Shown: one piece after another, positions 51,965 to 60,131 of the stretch
How positions within the stretch are numbered: position 1 is the first letter of the stretch
Layout of the letters: each line of letters begins with the position of its first letter
Assembly (NCBI GenBank): GCA_937927675.1
Contig: CALBSG010000110.1
Coordinates: 8,214-72,213 of the forward strand
Length of the DNA: 64,000 nt
Direction: 5' to 3'
DNA from: an uncultured Paracoccaceae bacterium
Lineage (GTDB): Bacteria; Pseudomonadota; Alphaproteobacteria; Rhodobacterales; Rhodobacteraceae
Program-made: the position numbers and the translations under genes
Notes under the pieces: model-generated
Told to the model about the DNA's origin: nothing
The model's database searches: none
The model's input: the letters and a program-made list of their open reading frames with translations, nothing else

Positions 51965-51994
51965 TTATCACATTCATGTATTCTGATGTATACT
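51965..51994 (+). promoter_or_regulatory. Promoter-like sequence upstream of the SQR-like gene
   Basis: TTATCA (51965-51970) and TATACT (51989-51994) resemble sigma-70 -35 and -10 boxes with 18 bp spacing, in a locally AT-rich stretch that stands out in this genome. A start near 52001 would give a leader of about 29 nt. Confidence 0.5.
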
Positions 51995-52029
51995 TTCTTT
52001 GAGTCGCAATGATGCTGGGGAGGCAACGG

Positions 52030-53316
52030 ATGGCGCATATCGTGGTTTTGGGGGCGGGGCTTGGTGGGTCGATCATGGCCTATGAGCTGCGCGATCAGGT
52101 CAGGCCCGAAGACCAGATCACGGTCATCACCAAGGATCCGACCTATCACTTTGTGCCGTCAAACCCGTGGATTGCCGTCGGCTGGCGCAAGCGGGAGGAC
52201 ATCACCATCGACCTTGCGCCGACCATGGCCAAAAAGGGCATCGCGTTCAAAACCGTCGCTGCCGAAAAGGTGCATCCTACGGAAAACCGGGTGGAGTTGG
52301 TCGACGGCTCCTCGGTGGCCTACGATTATCTGGTGATCGCCACGGGTCCGGAACTCGCCTTTGATGAAATCCCCGGCCTTGGTCCGCATGGGGGGTTCAC
52401 CCAATCGGTCTGCCATGTCGATCACGCTTTGGCTGCCAAAGAGGTTTTTGAAAAGCTCTTGGCCAATCCCGGCCCGGTCATCATCGGCGCAGTGCAAGGC
52501 GCAAGCTGCTATGGCCCGGCGTACGAATTCCTGTTCATTCTGGAAACTGCGCTGCGCCGGGCAAAAATTCGCGACAAGGTGCCGATGACCTTTGTCACCT
52601 CTGAACCCTATGTCGGTCATTTGGGGCTGGATGGGGTGGGCGACACCAAAGGTCTGTTGGAATCTGAGATGCGCGGAAAGCATATCAAATGGCTGACCTC
52701 GACCCGCGTGAAGAAGGTTGAAGACGGCAAGATGACGGTCGAGGAGATCGCCGACGATGGCTCGGTGAAGGCTGAGAAAGAGTTGCCATTTGCGTTTTCG
52801 ATGATGCTGCCTGCCTTCCGGGGTGTGAAAGCCGTGCGCGACATCGAAGGCCTGTCCAACCCGCGCGGGTTTACGTTGGTGGACAATCACCAGCAAAATC
52901 AGAAGTATAAGAATATCTTTGCCGTCGGCGTTTGCGTGGCCATTCCGCCGATGGGGCCAACACCGGTGCCTTGTGGGGTGCCGAAGACCGGCTTCATGAT
53001 CGAATCCATGGTGACGGCCACCGCCCATAACATCGGCAATCTGGTGCGGGGGCAGGAACCCGATCGGGTCGGCACCTGGAACGCGGTGTGTCTGGCCGAT
53101 TTCGGCGATTCGGGCATTGCCTTTGTCGCCCAACCGCAGATTCCACCGCGCAATGTGAACTGGTCGTCCAGCGGCAAATGGGTGCATCTGGCCAAGGTCG
53201 GGTTCGAGAAATACTTCATCCGCAAGATCAAGAAGGGCACCTCAGAGCCGTTCTATGAAAAGCTGGCGATGCAAGCGCTTGGCATCGACAAACTGAAAGA
53301 AGTGAAAAAGGGTTAA
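52030..53316 (+). CDS. SQR-like FAD-dependent oxidoreductase
   Basis: A 428-residue flavoprotein related to sulfide:quinone oxidoreductase. The N-terminal Rossmann motif VVLGAGLGGSIMAYEL binds FAD; ATGPEL and the block KNIFAVGVCVAIPP are the other FAD contacts. Cys128 and Cys160 (in QGASCYGPAYEFL) match positions of redox cysteines in known SQRs; further cysteines are Cys302 and Cys315 (TPVPCGVPKTGFM), but none is seen near residue 350, where the third SQR cysteine is often found. It has no signal peptide and would bind the membrane peripherally. Sulfide oxidation is likely but not certain. Confidence 0.78.
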   Translation: MAHIVVLGAGLGGSIMAYELRDQVRPEDQITVITKDPTYHFVPSNPWIAVGWRKREDITIDLAPTMAKKGIAFKTVAAEKVHPTENRVELVDGSSVAYDYLVIATGPELAFDEIPGLGPHGGFTQSVCHVDHALAAKEVFEKLLANPGPVIIGAVQGASCYGPAYEFLFILETALRRAKIRDKVPMTFVTSEPYVGHLGLDGVGDTKGLLESEMRGKHIKWLTSTRVKKVEDGKMTVEEIADDGSVKAEKELPFAFSMMLPAFRGVKAVRDIEGLSNPRGFTLVDNHQQNQKYKNIFAVGVCVAIPPMGPTPVPCGVPKTGFMIESMVTATAHNIGNLVRGQEPDRVGTWNAVCLADFGDSGIAFVAQPQIPPRNVNWSSSGKWVHLAKVGFEKYFIRKIKKGTSEPFYEKLAMQALGIDKLKEVKKG

Positions 53317-53325
53317 GCCCCCGAC

Positions 53326-53349
53326 AGCCCCCCCACCACAAAGGGGGCT
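53326..53349 (+). terminator. Possible terminator after the SQR-like gene
   Basis: AGCCCCC and GGGGGCT pair around a ten-base loop; an alternative longer-loop pairing uses AAGCCCCC at 53315. There is no T-tract, so termination is uncertain. Confidence 0.4.
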
Positions 53350-53383
53350 TGCCGCAGAACATAGGGCTGGGCATGGTGGCGCC

Positions 53384-54277
53384 ATGTCCAGCCCTCTCGC
53401 CTTTGGGGCCATGCAATGCGGCGGCCGCGCAGATGCCGCCCAGTCCATGGCCATGTTCGCCGCCTGCTATGATGCAGGTCTTCGCCATTTTGACACCGCT
53501 TGGGTCTATACCGATGGTCGGTCGGAAACGCTTCTGGGCCAATTTGCCCAAGGCCGTGACCTGCAAATCGCCACCAAGATCGGCTATGAGGGCGGCGCAG
53601 GCCGCGCCAATCTGACAGCGCAATTTGAGACCAGCCGCCAGCGGCTGAACTGCCCGGTCGATTTGCTGTACCTGCACCGTTACGACACGGACACGTCCCT
53701 AGAGGAAAGCTTTGAAACCCTTGCCCGCTGGCAAAGTGACGGGCTGATCGCCCGTATCGGGGTTTCTAATTTCGCAGCTTGGCAGGTGATGAAGGCGCAA
53801 GCCGTTGCCCATCGCCTTGGCACCAAGATCGACGCCATTCAGCCGATGTATTCGCTGGTCAAGCGGCAGGCCGAGGTAGAAATTCTGCCAATGGCCGCCG
53901 ATCAAGGCATCACGGCCTATACCTATTCCCCACTGGGAGGTGGGCTTTTGTCCGGCAAATACGCCTCTGGCGGCGCAGGACGGCTGACCGAAGATGCCCG
54001 CTATGCCGCGCGCTATGCCCCGGATTATATGAAAACCGCCGCAGCCGATCTGGCTGCGCTGGCGGCAGAATTGGGCACTCATCCTGCGACACTGGCCGTT
54101 GCTTGGGCGAAATGTCACCCGACGGGGCCGGTTCCGCTCATTTCTGCCCGCAACGCCCTACAGCTTGCCCCCTCGCTTGCGGCCGCCGAATATCCTATGA
54201 CTATGGAAACATACGCCCGGATTTCGGCGCTGGTTCCAGCGCCGGCTCCGGCCACGGACAGGTTGGAAGAAGCATGA
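53384..54277 (+). CDS. Aldo/keto reductase
   Basis: A 297-residue (alpha/beta)8-barrel oxidoreductase using NADPH. Catalytic residues fit the family: Asp in FDTAWVY with its Tyr, Lys in IATKIGYEG and His in LLYLHRYD. The middle has IGVSNFAAWQV and the NADP-binding C-terminal part AYTYSPLGGGLLSGKY. It is the first gene of a three-gene overlapping set with an FAD oxidoreductase and a DUF938 protein. Substrate unknown. Confidence 0.88.
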   Translation: MSSPLAFGAMQCGGRADAAQSMAMFAACYDAGLRHFDTAWVYTDGRSETLLGQFAQGRDLQIATKIGYEGGAGRANLTAQFETSRQRLNCPVDLLYLHRYDTDTSLEESFETLARWQSDGLIARIGVSNFAAWQVMKAQAVAHRLGTKIDAIQPMYSLVKRQAEVEILPMAADQGITAYTYSPLGGGLLSGKYASGGAGRLTEDARYAARYAPDYMKTAAADLAALAAELGTHPATLAVAWAKCHPTGPVPLISARNALQLAPSLAAAEYPMTMETYARISALVPAPAPATDRLEEA

Positions 54278-55344
54278 ACGATTTTCTCATCATCGGTGGC
54301 GGCATCGCCGGGATTTCGGCAGCAGCCCGCATGTCGCATCTGGGTCGCGTGACCGTGCTAGAGGCGGAAGAGCATCTGGCGCACCACGCCTCAGGCCGGT
54401 CGGCGGCACTTTATGAGCCGTTTTATGGGCTGAAGCCGGTGGTGGATCTGTCGATGGCCTCGGGCGATTTTTTCCGCAGCCAAGACGGCATCCTCAGCCC
54501 TCGGGGCCTGATGATCCTTGCCCGCGCGCATGAGCATGAGGCGCTGAAGGAAGAAGCGGCCAGCTTTGAACTGCCTGAAATCAGCATGGACGAAGCCCGC
54601 GCCATGGTGCCTGTCATCAATGACACCATCACCCATGCCGCTTTTGGCAACCATGCTTGGGACATCGACACCGATCTTCTGATGCAGAACTTTGCCCGCG
54701 AGGCGCGCGGCAATGGGGCCGAGATTATGACCCGCGCCCGCGTCACCGCCATTGCCAAGACGGCGGGCGGTTGGGCTGTGACCACCACGGCCGGCACCTA
54801 TGAAGGCCGGGTTCTGGTGAACGCAGGCGGCGCTTGGGTCGACCAGATCGCGCAAATGGCGGGTGTGCAGCCTTTGGGCTTTACCCCCTATCGTCGGTCG
54901 ATGGCGCGCATCCCAGCCCCCGGCGGGCATGATGTGTCGGGCTGGCCGATGATGTTTGGCGTGGGCGAGTTGTGGTATGCCAAGCCCGACGCGGGCGCGC
55001 TGATTGTCAGCCCGGCCGAGGAAGACCCGGCAGAGCCGCATGACGCTTGGGCCGATGACATGGTTCTGGCCGAAGGGCTGGCCCGCTATGAGGAATTTGT
55101 CACCGAACCCGTCACCCGGCTGATTTCCAACTGGGCAGGCCTGCGCACCTTTGCCCCCGACCGCGTCCTGGTGATCGGGCCGGACAAGCACGATCCGTCC
55201 TTCTTCTGGCTGGCGGGGCAAGGCGGCTATGGGTTCCAGACCTCGCCGGCGGCAAGCTTGTTGGCGGCGGATCTGATCGGGGGGCGCAGCCCGCATCTTG
55301 GGACGGATCTGGTGGCGGCCCTGTCACCTGCCCGCTTCGGATGA
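54274..55344 (+). CDS. FAD-dependent amino-acid oxidoreductase (DAO/DadA family)
   Basis: A 356-residue flavoenzyme of the D-amino acid oxidase superfamily. The FAD-binding motif FLIIGGGIAGISAAARMSHL is at the N-terminus, the conserved HHASGRSAALYEPFYG follows, and FFWLAGQGGYGFQTSPA near the C-terminus holds the flavin. It resembles D-arginine dehydrogenase-type proteins. The substrate could be a D- or N-methyl amino acid. Overlap with the aldo/keto reductase (ATGA) and with the next gene (ATGA) shows tight coupling. Confidence 0.85.
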   Translation: MNDFLIIGGGIAGISAAARMSHLGRVTVLEAEEHLAHHASGRSAALYEPFYGLKPVVDLSMASGDFFRSQDGILSPRGLMILARAHEHEALKEEAASFELPEISMDEARAMVPVINDTITHAAFGNHAWDIDTDLLMQNFAREARGNGAEIMTRARVTAIAKTAGGWAVTTTAGTYEGRVLVNAGGAWVDQIAQMAGVQPLGFTPYRRSMARIPAPGGHDVSGWPMMFGVGELWYAKPDAGALIVSPAEEDPAEPHDAWADDMVLAEGLARYEEFVTEPVTRLISNWAGLRTFAPDRVLVIGPDKHDPSFFWLAGQGGYGFQTSPAASLLAADLIGGRSPHLGTDLVAALSPARFG

Positions 55345-55979
55345 GCCTGAAGCTGCCCGACACCGGAGCAGAGGTTTTGGCCGATGGCCGCCGCATGGTG
55401 CCATCGGCAGCCCGCAATGCCGAGCCGATTCTTGATGTTTTGCAAGGGATTGGCTTGAAAGGGCGGCTGCTGGAAATCGCCTCGGGCGCGGGCCCGCATG
55501 CGGCATATATGGCTGCACCCTTGGGGCTGGTTTGGCAACCGACGGATCTGGATGAGGCAAATTTCACCTCAATTCGGGCTTGGACCACAACGACGGGGGC
55601 TACGATACGGCCGCCCCTTCGGCTTGATGCCACGCAGCCCGGTTGGGCCACACAGATCGGGATTTGGGATGCGGTGCTTGTGGTCAATCTGCTGCACCTG
55701 ATCCCAGCTCCTGCCGCCGCGACTTTGCTGGACGAACTGCCTCGCGCGCTTGCCCCCGGCGGAACAGCCTGCCTTTACGGTCCCTTCCTGCGGGGCGGTC
55801 GCGCCACCAGCGAAGGCGATGCAGCGTTTGATGCCTCGCTACGCGCGCAGGATCCGGCAATTGGCTACAAGGATCTGGATTGGGTCTTGGTGCGTCTGAC
55901 TGCAGGTGGCCTGCGGGTTGAGGTCACCCAAATGCCAGCCAACAATCTGATGTTGATCGCAAGGCGATCAAATTCATAA
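55341..55979 (+). CDS. DUF938 family SAM-dependent methyltransferase-like protein
   Basis: A 212-residue protein of the DUF938 family with a class I methyltransferase fold. Features are RMVPSAARNAEPILDVLQGI, the SAM-binding glycine motif LLEIASGAGPHAAYMAA, DAVLVVNLLHLIPA and LYGPFLRGGRATSEGDAAFD. The function is not established. Its start overlaps the FAD oxidoreductase stop. The end precedes an AT-rich promoter region for the next gene. Confidence 0.87.
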   Translation: MSLKLPDTGAEVLADGRRMVPSAARNAEPILDVLQGIGLKGRLLEIASGAGPHAAYMAAPLGLVWQPTDLDEANFTSIRAWTTTTGATIRPPLRLDATQPGWATQIGIWDAVLVVNLLHLIPAPAAATLLDELPRALAPGGTACLYGPFLRGGRATSEGDAAFDASLRAQDPAIGYKDLDWVLVRLTAGGLRVEVTQMPANNLMLIARRSNS

Positions 55980-55986
55980 ATTTGAA

Positions 55987-56005
55987 TATAATTGATCCAA
56001 ATCAA
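55987..56005 (+). promoter_or_regulatory. TATAAT box overlapped by a perfect FNR-type dyad
   Basis: TATAAT (55987-55992) is a consensus -10 element. TTGAT-CCAA-ATCAA (55992-56005) is a perfect FNR/Anr-type site. If this -10 is used, the dyad covers the transcription start, which suggests repression; the site is also too close to the ATG (46 bp) for standard activation at -41.5. No good -35 was found at 17 bp. Confidence 0.65.
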
Positions 56006-56051
56006 GGCCCCCTCCCCGCCCGCCTGACACCAAAGGGCAAAGGAGATCGCC

Positions 56052-56396
56052 ATGAGCTACAAACAAAAGACCGCCGATATCCGCTCTGAACTGCGCGTGC
56101 TGCACAAGCTGAATCCGGAAACTGCCAAGGGGTTTCAGGCGCTTTCGGCTGGGGCGATGGCTGACGGCGCCTTGGACAAGAAACAACGCGAGTTTGTGGC
56201 GCTGGCGATTGCCGTGACACAGCGCTGCGAGCCTTGCGTCAACCTCCATGTCGAGGCGCTGATGAAGGCGGGGGCAAGCCGCGAGGAGTTAGGCTCGGTT
56301 CTAGCGATGTGTGTGCAGATGGGCGGCGGCCCGGCGATGATGTATGCCGCCCACGCCCTTGCCGCATGGGATGAATTTGCCGCCGCCGCGGCCTAG
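56052..56396 (+). CDS. Carboxymuconolactone decarboxylase / AhpD-like protein
   Basis: A 114-residue all-helical protein. The AhpD-type redox motif CEPC (Cys59, Cys62) is followed by NLHVEAL with His66, then KAGASREELGSVLAMCVQMG and GPAMMYAAHALAAWDEF. Members with CxxC and this histidine act in peroxide or redox reactions; others are decarboxylases, and the substrate here is unknown. An AAAGGAG site precedes ATG 56052. The FNR-type site upstream suggests oxygen-linked expression. Confidence 0.87.
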   Translation: MSYKQKTADIRSELRVLHKLNPETAKGFQALSAGAMADGALDKKQREFVALAIAVTQRCEPCVNLHVEALMKAGASREELGSVLAMCVQMGGGPAMMYAAHALAAWDEFAAAAA

Positions 56397-56398
56397 AA

Positions 56399-56480
56399 CG
56401 TGTCAGGTATTCATTGAAACGTCTGGGTGAAAAGCACGTTCGAAAGGCAGTGCTTTTCATCTCGATCCAAGCCTGACACG
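56399..56480. repeat. 82-bp nested inverted-repeat element
   Basis: Outer arms CGTGTCAGG (56399-56407) and CCTGACACG (56472-56480) are perfectly complementary and enclose a perfect ten-base inner hairpin, TGAAAAGCAC (56428-56437) and GTGCTTTTCA (56450-56459), with a 12-base loop. It begins two bases after the stop of the AhpD-like gene. Terminal inverted repeats of this size fit a miniature transposable or REP-like element; a structured 3' end or small RNA is the alternative. The inner hairpin with A and T tracts could also terminate transcription in both directions. Confidence 0.6.
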
Positions 56481-56552
56481 CGCCAAGGGGATTTCCGCCA
56501 AGCCGCCGCAAGCCCCGGTGACAAAATGCCGGGGGCCGGGCAGATTAGCGCG

Positions 56553-57353
56553 ATGAAACACATTCTTTTCAGTGCCCTTTGCCTTTCCCTTGCCGCCTGC
56601 AGCGGTGCCCGTCGTCCCCATGACGCGCCTGCACAAGGCACCGTGCTGGAGGCCGAAGTGTCTTACCCGAACTTTTCGGACAGTGATCCCCACCCTTGGG
56701 CCGGGCAAGACCCGGCAAAGCACCCGGTGCATGGGGTGGATGTGTCGCGGTTTCAAACGGCGGTGGATTGGAACCATGCCCGTCGAAACGGGGTGAATTT
56801 CGCCTTCATCAAAGCGACCGAAGGCGGCGATATGGTGGACCCGATGTTCAAAGATCACTGGCGCGCAGCGGCCGCAGCCGGGGTCAAACGCGGGGCCTAT
56901 CATTTCTACTATCACTGCCGCGCCCCAGAGGAGCAGGCGCGTTGGTTCTTCAAACATGTGCCGAAAGCACCGGGCAGCCTGCCCCCGGTTCTGGATATGG
57001 AATGGACCCCCACCTCGCCCACCTGCACCATCCGGCGCGAGGCCGAGGTGATCCGCCGCGACGCCGCCGTCATCGTCGCCATGATGACCGAGCATTACGG
57101 CACGGCCCCAATCCTTTACACCACGGTCGACTTTTTCGAAGACAACGAGATGTGGCGGCTGTCGGGGGTCGAGTTCTGGCTGCGCTCTGTCGCGGCGCAT
57201 CCATCAGATCGCTATCCGGGCCAGCACTGGGCGTTCTGGCAATACACCTCGACCGGCGAGGTGCCGGGGATGGCCGGTGAAATCGACGTCAATGTGTTTT
57301 CCGGCGGCAAGGATAACTGGTCAAGCTGGCTGGCCCGACGATCGGTGCAATGA
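56553..57353 (+). CDS. GH25 lysozyme-like lipoprotein
   Basis: A 266-residue lipoprotein. The signal sequence KHILFSALCLSLAACSG has lipobox L-A-A-C, so it is anchored in a membrane facing the periplasm. The glycoside hydrolase 25 domain starts at GVDVSRFQTAVDWNHARR and includes FAFIKATEGGD, GAYHFYYHC, VLDMEWTPTSP (catalytic acid region) and WAFWQYTSTGEVPGMAGEID. It cleaves peptidoglycan between MurNAc and GlcNAc. ATG 56553 was chosen as the start of the signal peptide; the ribosome-binding site is weak. Confidence 0.88.
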   Translation: MKHILFSALCLSLAACSGARRPHDAPAQGTVLEAEVSYPNFSDSDPHPWAGQDPAKHPVHGVDVSRFQTAVDWNHARRNGVNFAFIKATEGGDMVDPMFKDHWRAAAAAGVKRGAYHFYYHCRAPEEQARWFFKHVPKAPGSLPPVLDMEWTPTSPTCTIRREAEVIRRDAAVIVAMMTEHYGTAPILYTTVDFFEDNEMWRLSGVEFWLRSVAAHPSDRYPGQHWAFWQYTSTGEVPGMAGEIDVNVFSGGKDNWSSWLARRSVQ

Positions 57354-57376
57354 AAAGGCCGCCCCGAAGGGCGGCC
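57353..57376 (-). terminator. Intrinsic terminator of the DMGDH-like gene
   Basis: GGCCGCCC (57357-57364) and GGGCGGCC (57369-57376) form an eight-base stem with a CGAA loop. On the minus strand it is followed by TTTT (AAAA at 57353-57356), 49 bp beyond the stop codon. Confidence 0.75.
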
Positions 57377-57399
57377 CAATGTTCTTCGAAGATTATTGT

Positions 57400-57423
57400 G
57401 CGGGGCGTGACGCCCCGCCTTTT
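57400..57423 (+). terminator. Intrinsic terminator of the GH25 gene
   Basis: GCGGGGCG (57400-57407) and CGCCCCGC (57411-57418) pair around TGA and are followed by CTTTTG. The two terminators of this convergent pair are crossed: each lies nearer the other gene. Confidence 0.75.
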
Positions 57424-57425
57424 GC

Positions 57426-59924
57426 TTAACCGTCGATCCGAATACGCGCGTTGGACGGGTCGAACGGGCTGTCTTCGACAACAACCGCATCCCACTCTTT
57501 CAGCAGCATCTTCACCTTCAGCTTGGTCCCCGGCACGGCCAGTTCGGACGGCACATAGCCCATGCCGATCTGCTTGCCGAACGCCACCGAATAACCACCC
57601 GAGGTCAGACGGCCAACTTTGACGCCGTCCTTCAGGATCGCTTCCTTGCCCCACGGATCGGTATCGGACGGGCCGTCGATCAACAGGGTGCAGCACTTCG
57701 ACCGGATGCCGGTTTCGATCATCTTGGCCTTGCCGCGGAACTCTTTCGACATGTCGACAAAGCGCGGCAGATCGGCTTCCAGCGGGGTCGCATCGCGGCC
57801 AAGCTCGTTGCCGAATGCGCGGTAGGATTTCTCCTGACGCAGCCAGTTCTGGGCACGGGCGCCAACGCCCTTCAGACCGTGCTTTTCACCAACCGACCAG
57901 ATCAGATCCCACAGGTAGCGACCGAATTCGATCGGGTAGTGCAGTTCCCAGCCGAGTTCCCCGGTATAGGCCACACGAACCGCGCGCACCGGGCACATGC
58001 CCAGTTCGATGTCGCGGTAGGACAGCCACGGGAAGCGCTTGTTGCTCAGAACCGTCGACGGATCGGCGTCCTTGACGATCTCGTTCAGCAGCGCGCGGGC
58101 ATTCGGGCCGGCGAGCGCGTAAACGCCCCACTGGGTGGTGACGTCGTGGATGTCGATGTAACCGCCACCTGCCGCCATGTGATCTTCAGCCGCCTTCATC
58201 AAGAAGTCAGCGTCATAGGCCGTCCAGGCACCCGCCGAGATCAGGTAGTATTCGTCCTGCTTCAACCGCACGATGGTGTATTCGGTGCGGGTGGTGCCGT
58301 GGTCGGTCAGCGCATAGGTCAGGTTGATCCGGCCAACATTCGGCAGCTTGTTGCAGGTGAAGTGGTCAAGGAACGCCGTCGCGCCGGGGCCGCGCACCAG
58401 ATGCTTGGTGAAGGCCGAAGCGTCGATGATGCCAACGGTATTGCGGACTGCCTCAGCCTCGGCCTTGGCATATTGCCACCATGCGCCGCGACGGAAGGAC
58501 CGGCTGTCATGGTCGAAATTCGCCGGAGCGTCTTTCGGGCCATAGTAGTTCGGGCGCTCCCAGCCGTTCACCTGGCCCATTTGCGCGCCCATTTCTTTTT
58601 GGCGGTCGTAGGCCGGGGCGGTACGCAGCGGGCGGCAATCTTCGCGCTCTTCGTCCGGGTGGTGCAGGATGAAGACGTGGTTGTAGCACTCTTCGTTCTT
58701 ACGCGCGGCGTATTCGGTGGTCATCCAATTGCCGTAGCGCTTGGGGTCCAGCGACGCCATGTCGATTTCGGCTTCGCCCTGCGTCATCATCTGGGCAAGG
58801 TAATAGCCGGTGCCGCCCGCAGCGGTGATGCCGAAGGAGAAGCCTTCCGCGATCCACATGTTGCGCAGGCCGGGAACCGGGCCGACCAGCGGGTTGCCGT
58901 CGGGGGTGTAGCAGATCGGGCCGTTGAAGTCGTCTTTCAGACCAACCACTTCCGAGGACGGCAGGCGGTGGATCATCGACATGTATTCAGCTTCGATCCG
59001 TTCCAGATCCAGCGGGAACAGGTCGGCGCGGAAGCTGTCCGGCACCGAATATTCAAAGCGCGCCGGGGCGCCGTATTCATAGGGGCCAAGGATCCAGCCG
59101 CCACGCTCTTCACGAACATACCACTTGGCGTCCGCATCCCGCAGAACCGGGTGCTCGGGGTTGTTCTTGCGGTATTCCTGCAGCATCGGATCGGGTTCGG
59201 TCACGATGAACTGGTGTTCCACCGGAATTGCCGGGATCTTGATGCCCAGAAGCTTGGCGGTGCGCTGCGCGTGGTTGCCGGTGGCGGTGACCACATGCTC
59301 GGCCACAATCTCGAACTTCTCTTCCGAAGCGACCAGATTGCCGCCCTTGTCGACCATACGGGTGCAGGACACGATCCATTCCGACCCGGTCCAGCGATAG
59401 CCGTCAACCTGCACTTTGCGCTCGATCGTGGCGCCATGCTGGCGCGCGCCCTTGGCCATGGCCTGGGTCACGTCGGCGGGGTTAATGTAGCCGTCCTGCG
59501 GGTGGTAAAGCGCGCCGACAAGGTCATCGGTGCGCAACAGCGGCCAACGCTCTTTCATCTGCGCGGGCGTCAGGAATTCGTGGTAGACCCCAGCAGTTTC
59601 GGCAACCGAGGAATAGAGCATATATTCGTCCATACGCTCTTGGCGCTGCGCCATACGCAGGTTGCCAACGACGGCAAAGCCAGCGTTCAGGCCGGTCTCA
59701 GCCTCCAGACCCTTGTAGAAATCCACCGAGTATTTGTGGATGTGGGTCGTGGCATAGGACATGTTGAACAGCGGCAAGAGGCCCGCCGCATGCCAGGTGG
59801 AGCCTGCGGTCAGCTCGTCGCGCTCGACCAGCATGGTGTCCCAGCCCGCCTTGGCCAGGTGATAGGCGATGCCGTTGCCAACGGCACCACCGCCGACAAC
59901 AAGGGCTTTGACATGGGTTTTCAT
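57426..59924 (-). CDS. Dimethylglycine/sarcosine dehydrogenase-like protein (FAD oxidoreductase + GcvT domains)
   Basis: A two-part enzyme of 832 residues. The N-terminal FAD oxidoreductase domain (to about residue 390) begins VKALVVGGGAVGNGIAYHLA and has GSTWHAAGLLPLFN, the typical flavin attachment/binding region. The C-terminal half is a glycine cleavage T-protein (GcvT) domain that binds tetrahydrofolate (RGAWWQYAKAEAEAVRNTVG, YTGELGWELHYPIEFGRYLW, LTSGGYSVAFGKQIGMGYV). Such proteins demethylate N-methylglycines, passing the methyl carbon to folate; sulfur or other methylated substrates are possible. ATG 59924 follows GGAGAG. It is monocistronic. Confidence 0.9.
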   Translation of the reverse strand: MKTHVKALVVGGGAVGNGIAYHLAKAGWDTMLVERDELTAGSTWHAAGLLPLFNMSYATTHIHKYSVDFYKGLEAETGLNAGFAVVGNLRMAQRQERMDEYMLYSSVAETAGVYHEFLTPAQMKERWPLLRTDDLVGALYHPQDGYINPADVTQAMAKGARQHGATIERKVQVDGYRWTGSEWIVSCTRMVDKGGNLVASEEKFEIVAEHVVTATGNHAQRTAKLLGIKIPAIPVEHQFIVTEPDPMLQEYRKNNPEHPVLRDADAKWYVREERGGWILGPYEYGAPARFEYSVPDSFRADLFPLDLERIEAEYMSMIHRLPSSEVVGLKDDFNGPICYTPDGNPLVGPVPGLRNMWIAEGFSFGITAAGGTGYYLAQMMTQGEAEIDMASLDPKRYGNWMTTEYAARKNEECYNHVFILHHPDEEREDCRPLRTAPAYDRQKEMGAQMGQVNGWERPNYYGPKDAPANFDHDSRSFRRGAWWQYAKAEAEAVRNTVGIIDASAFTKHLVRGPGATAFLDHFTCNKLPNVGRINLTYALTDHGTTRTEYTIVRLKQDEYYLISAGAWTAYDADFLMKAAEDHMAAGGGYIDIHDVTTQWGVYALAGPNARALLNEIVKDADPSTVLSNKRFPWLSYRDIELGMCPVRAVRVAYTGELGWELHYPIEFGRYLWDLIWSVGEKHGLKGVGARAQNWLRQEKSYRAFGNELGRDATPLEADLPRFVDMSKEFRGKAKMIETGIRSKCCTLLIDGPSDTDPWGKEAILKDGVKVGRLTSGGYSVAFGKQIGMGYVPSELAVPGTKLKVKMLLKEWDAVVVEDSPFDPSNARIRIDG

Positions 59925-60077
59925 CGGGCGCTCTCCGCAAAGGCTATAGGGGTCTTTGTGCCTTATCTGCCGCAATGGTGGGAATTTGGGCAAGAAGGCC
60001 CGACACCTGACGGCGAAAAACGACATAAGGGCCAGAAAACGGCATCCAAACCTCATGAAATTCATTATGCGGCCCCA
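59925..60077. other. Non-coding upstream region of the DMGDH-like gene
   Basis: This is the first part of the 463-bp stretch between the DMGDH-like gene and the monooxygenase gene. I find no gene, tRNA or clear promoter box in it. The rest of the stretch holds the palindrome at 60078-60101 and a doubtful small reading frame. Confidence 0.5.
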
Positions 60078-60101
60078 CCGGAATTCCTTGGCGAATTCCG
60101 G
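60078..60101. repeat. Perfect inverted repeat CCGGAATTC / GAATTCCGG
   Basis: Two nine-base arms, each containing GAATTC, are separated by CTTGGC. The dyad lies 154 bp upstream of the DMGDH-like gene and 31 bp before a small reading frame. It could be an operator for either. Confidence 0.6.
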
Positions 60102-60131
60102 CTGCCAGATGATGAGCTTAACCGGGGGTCA

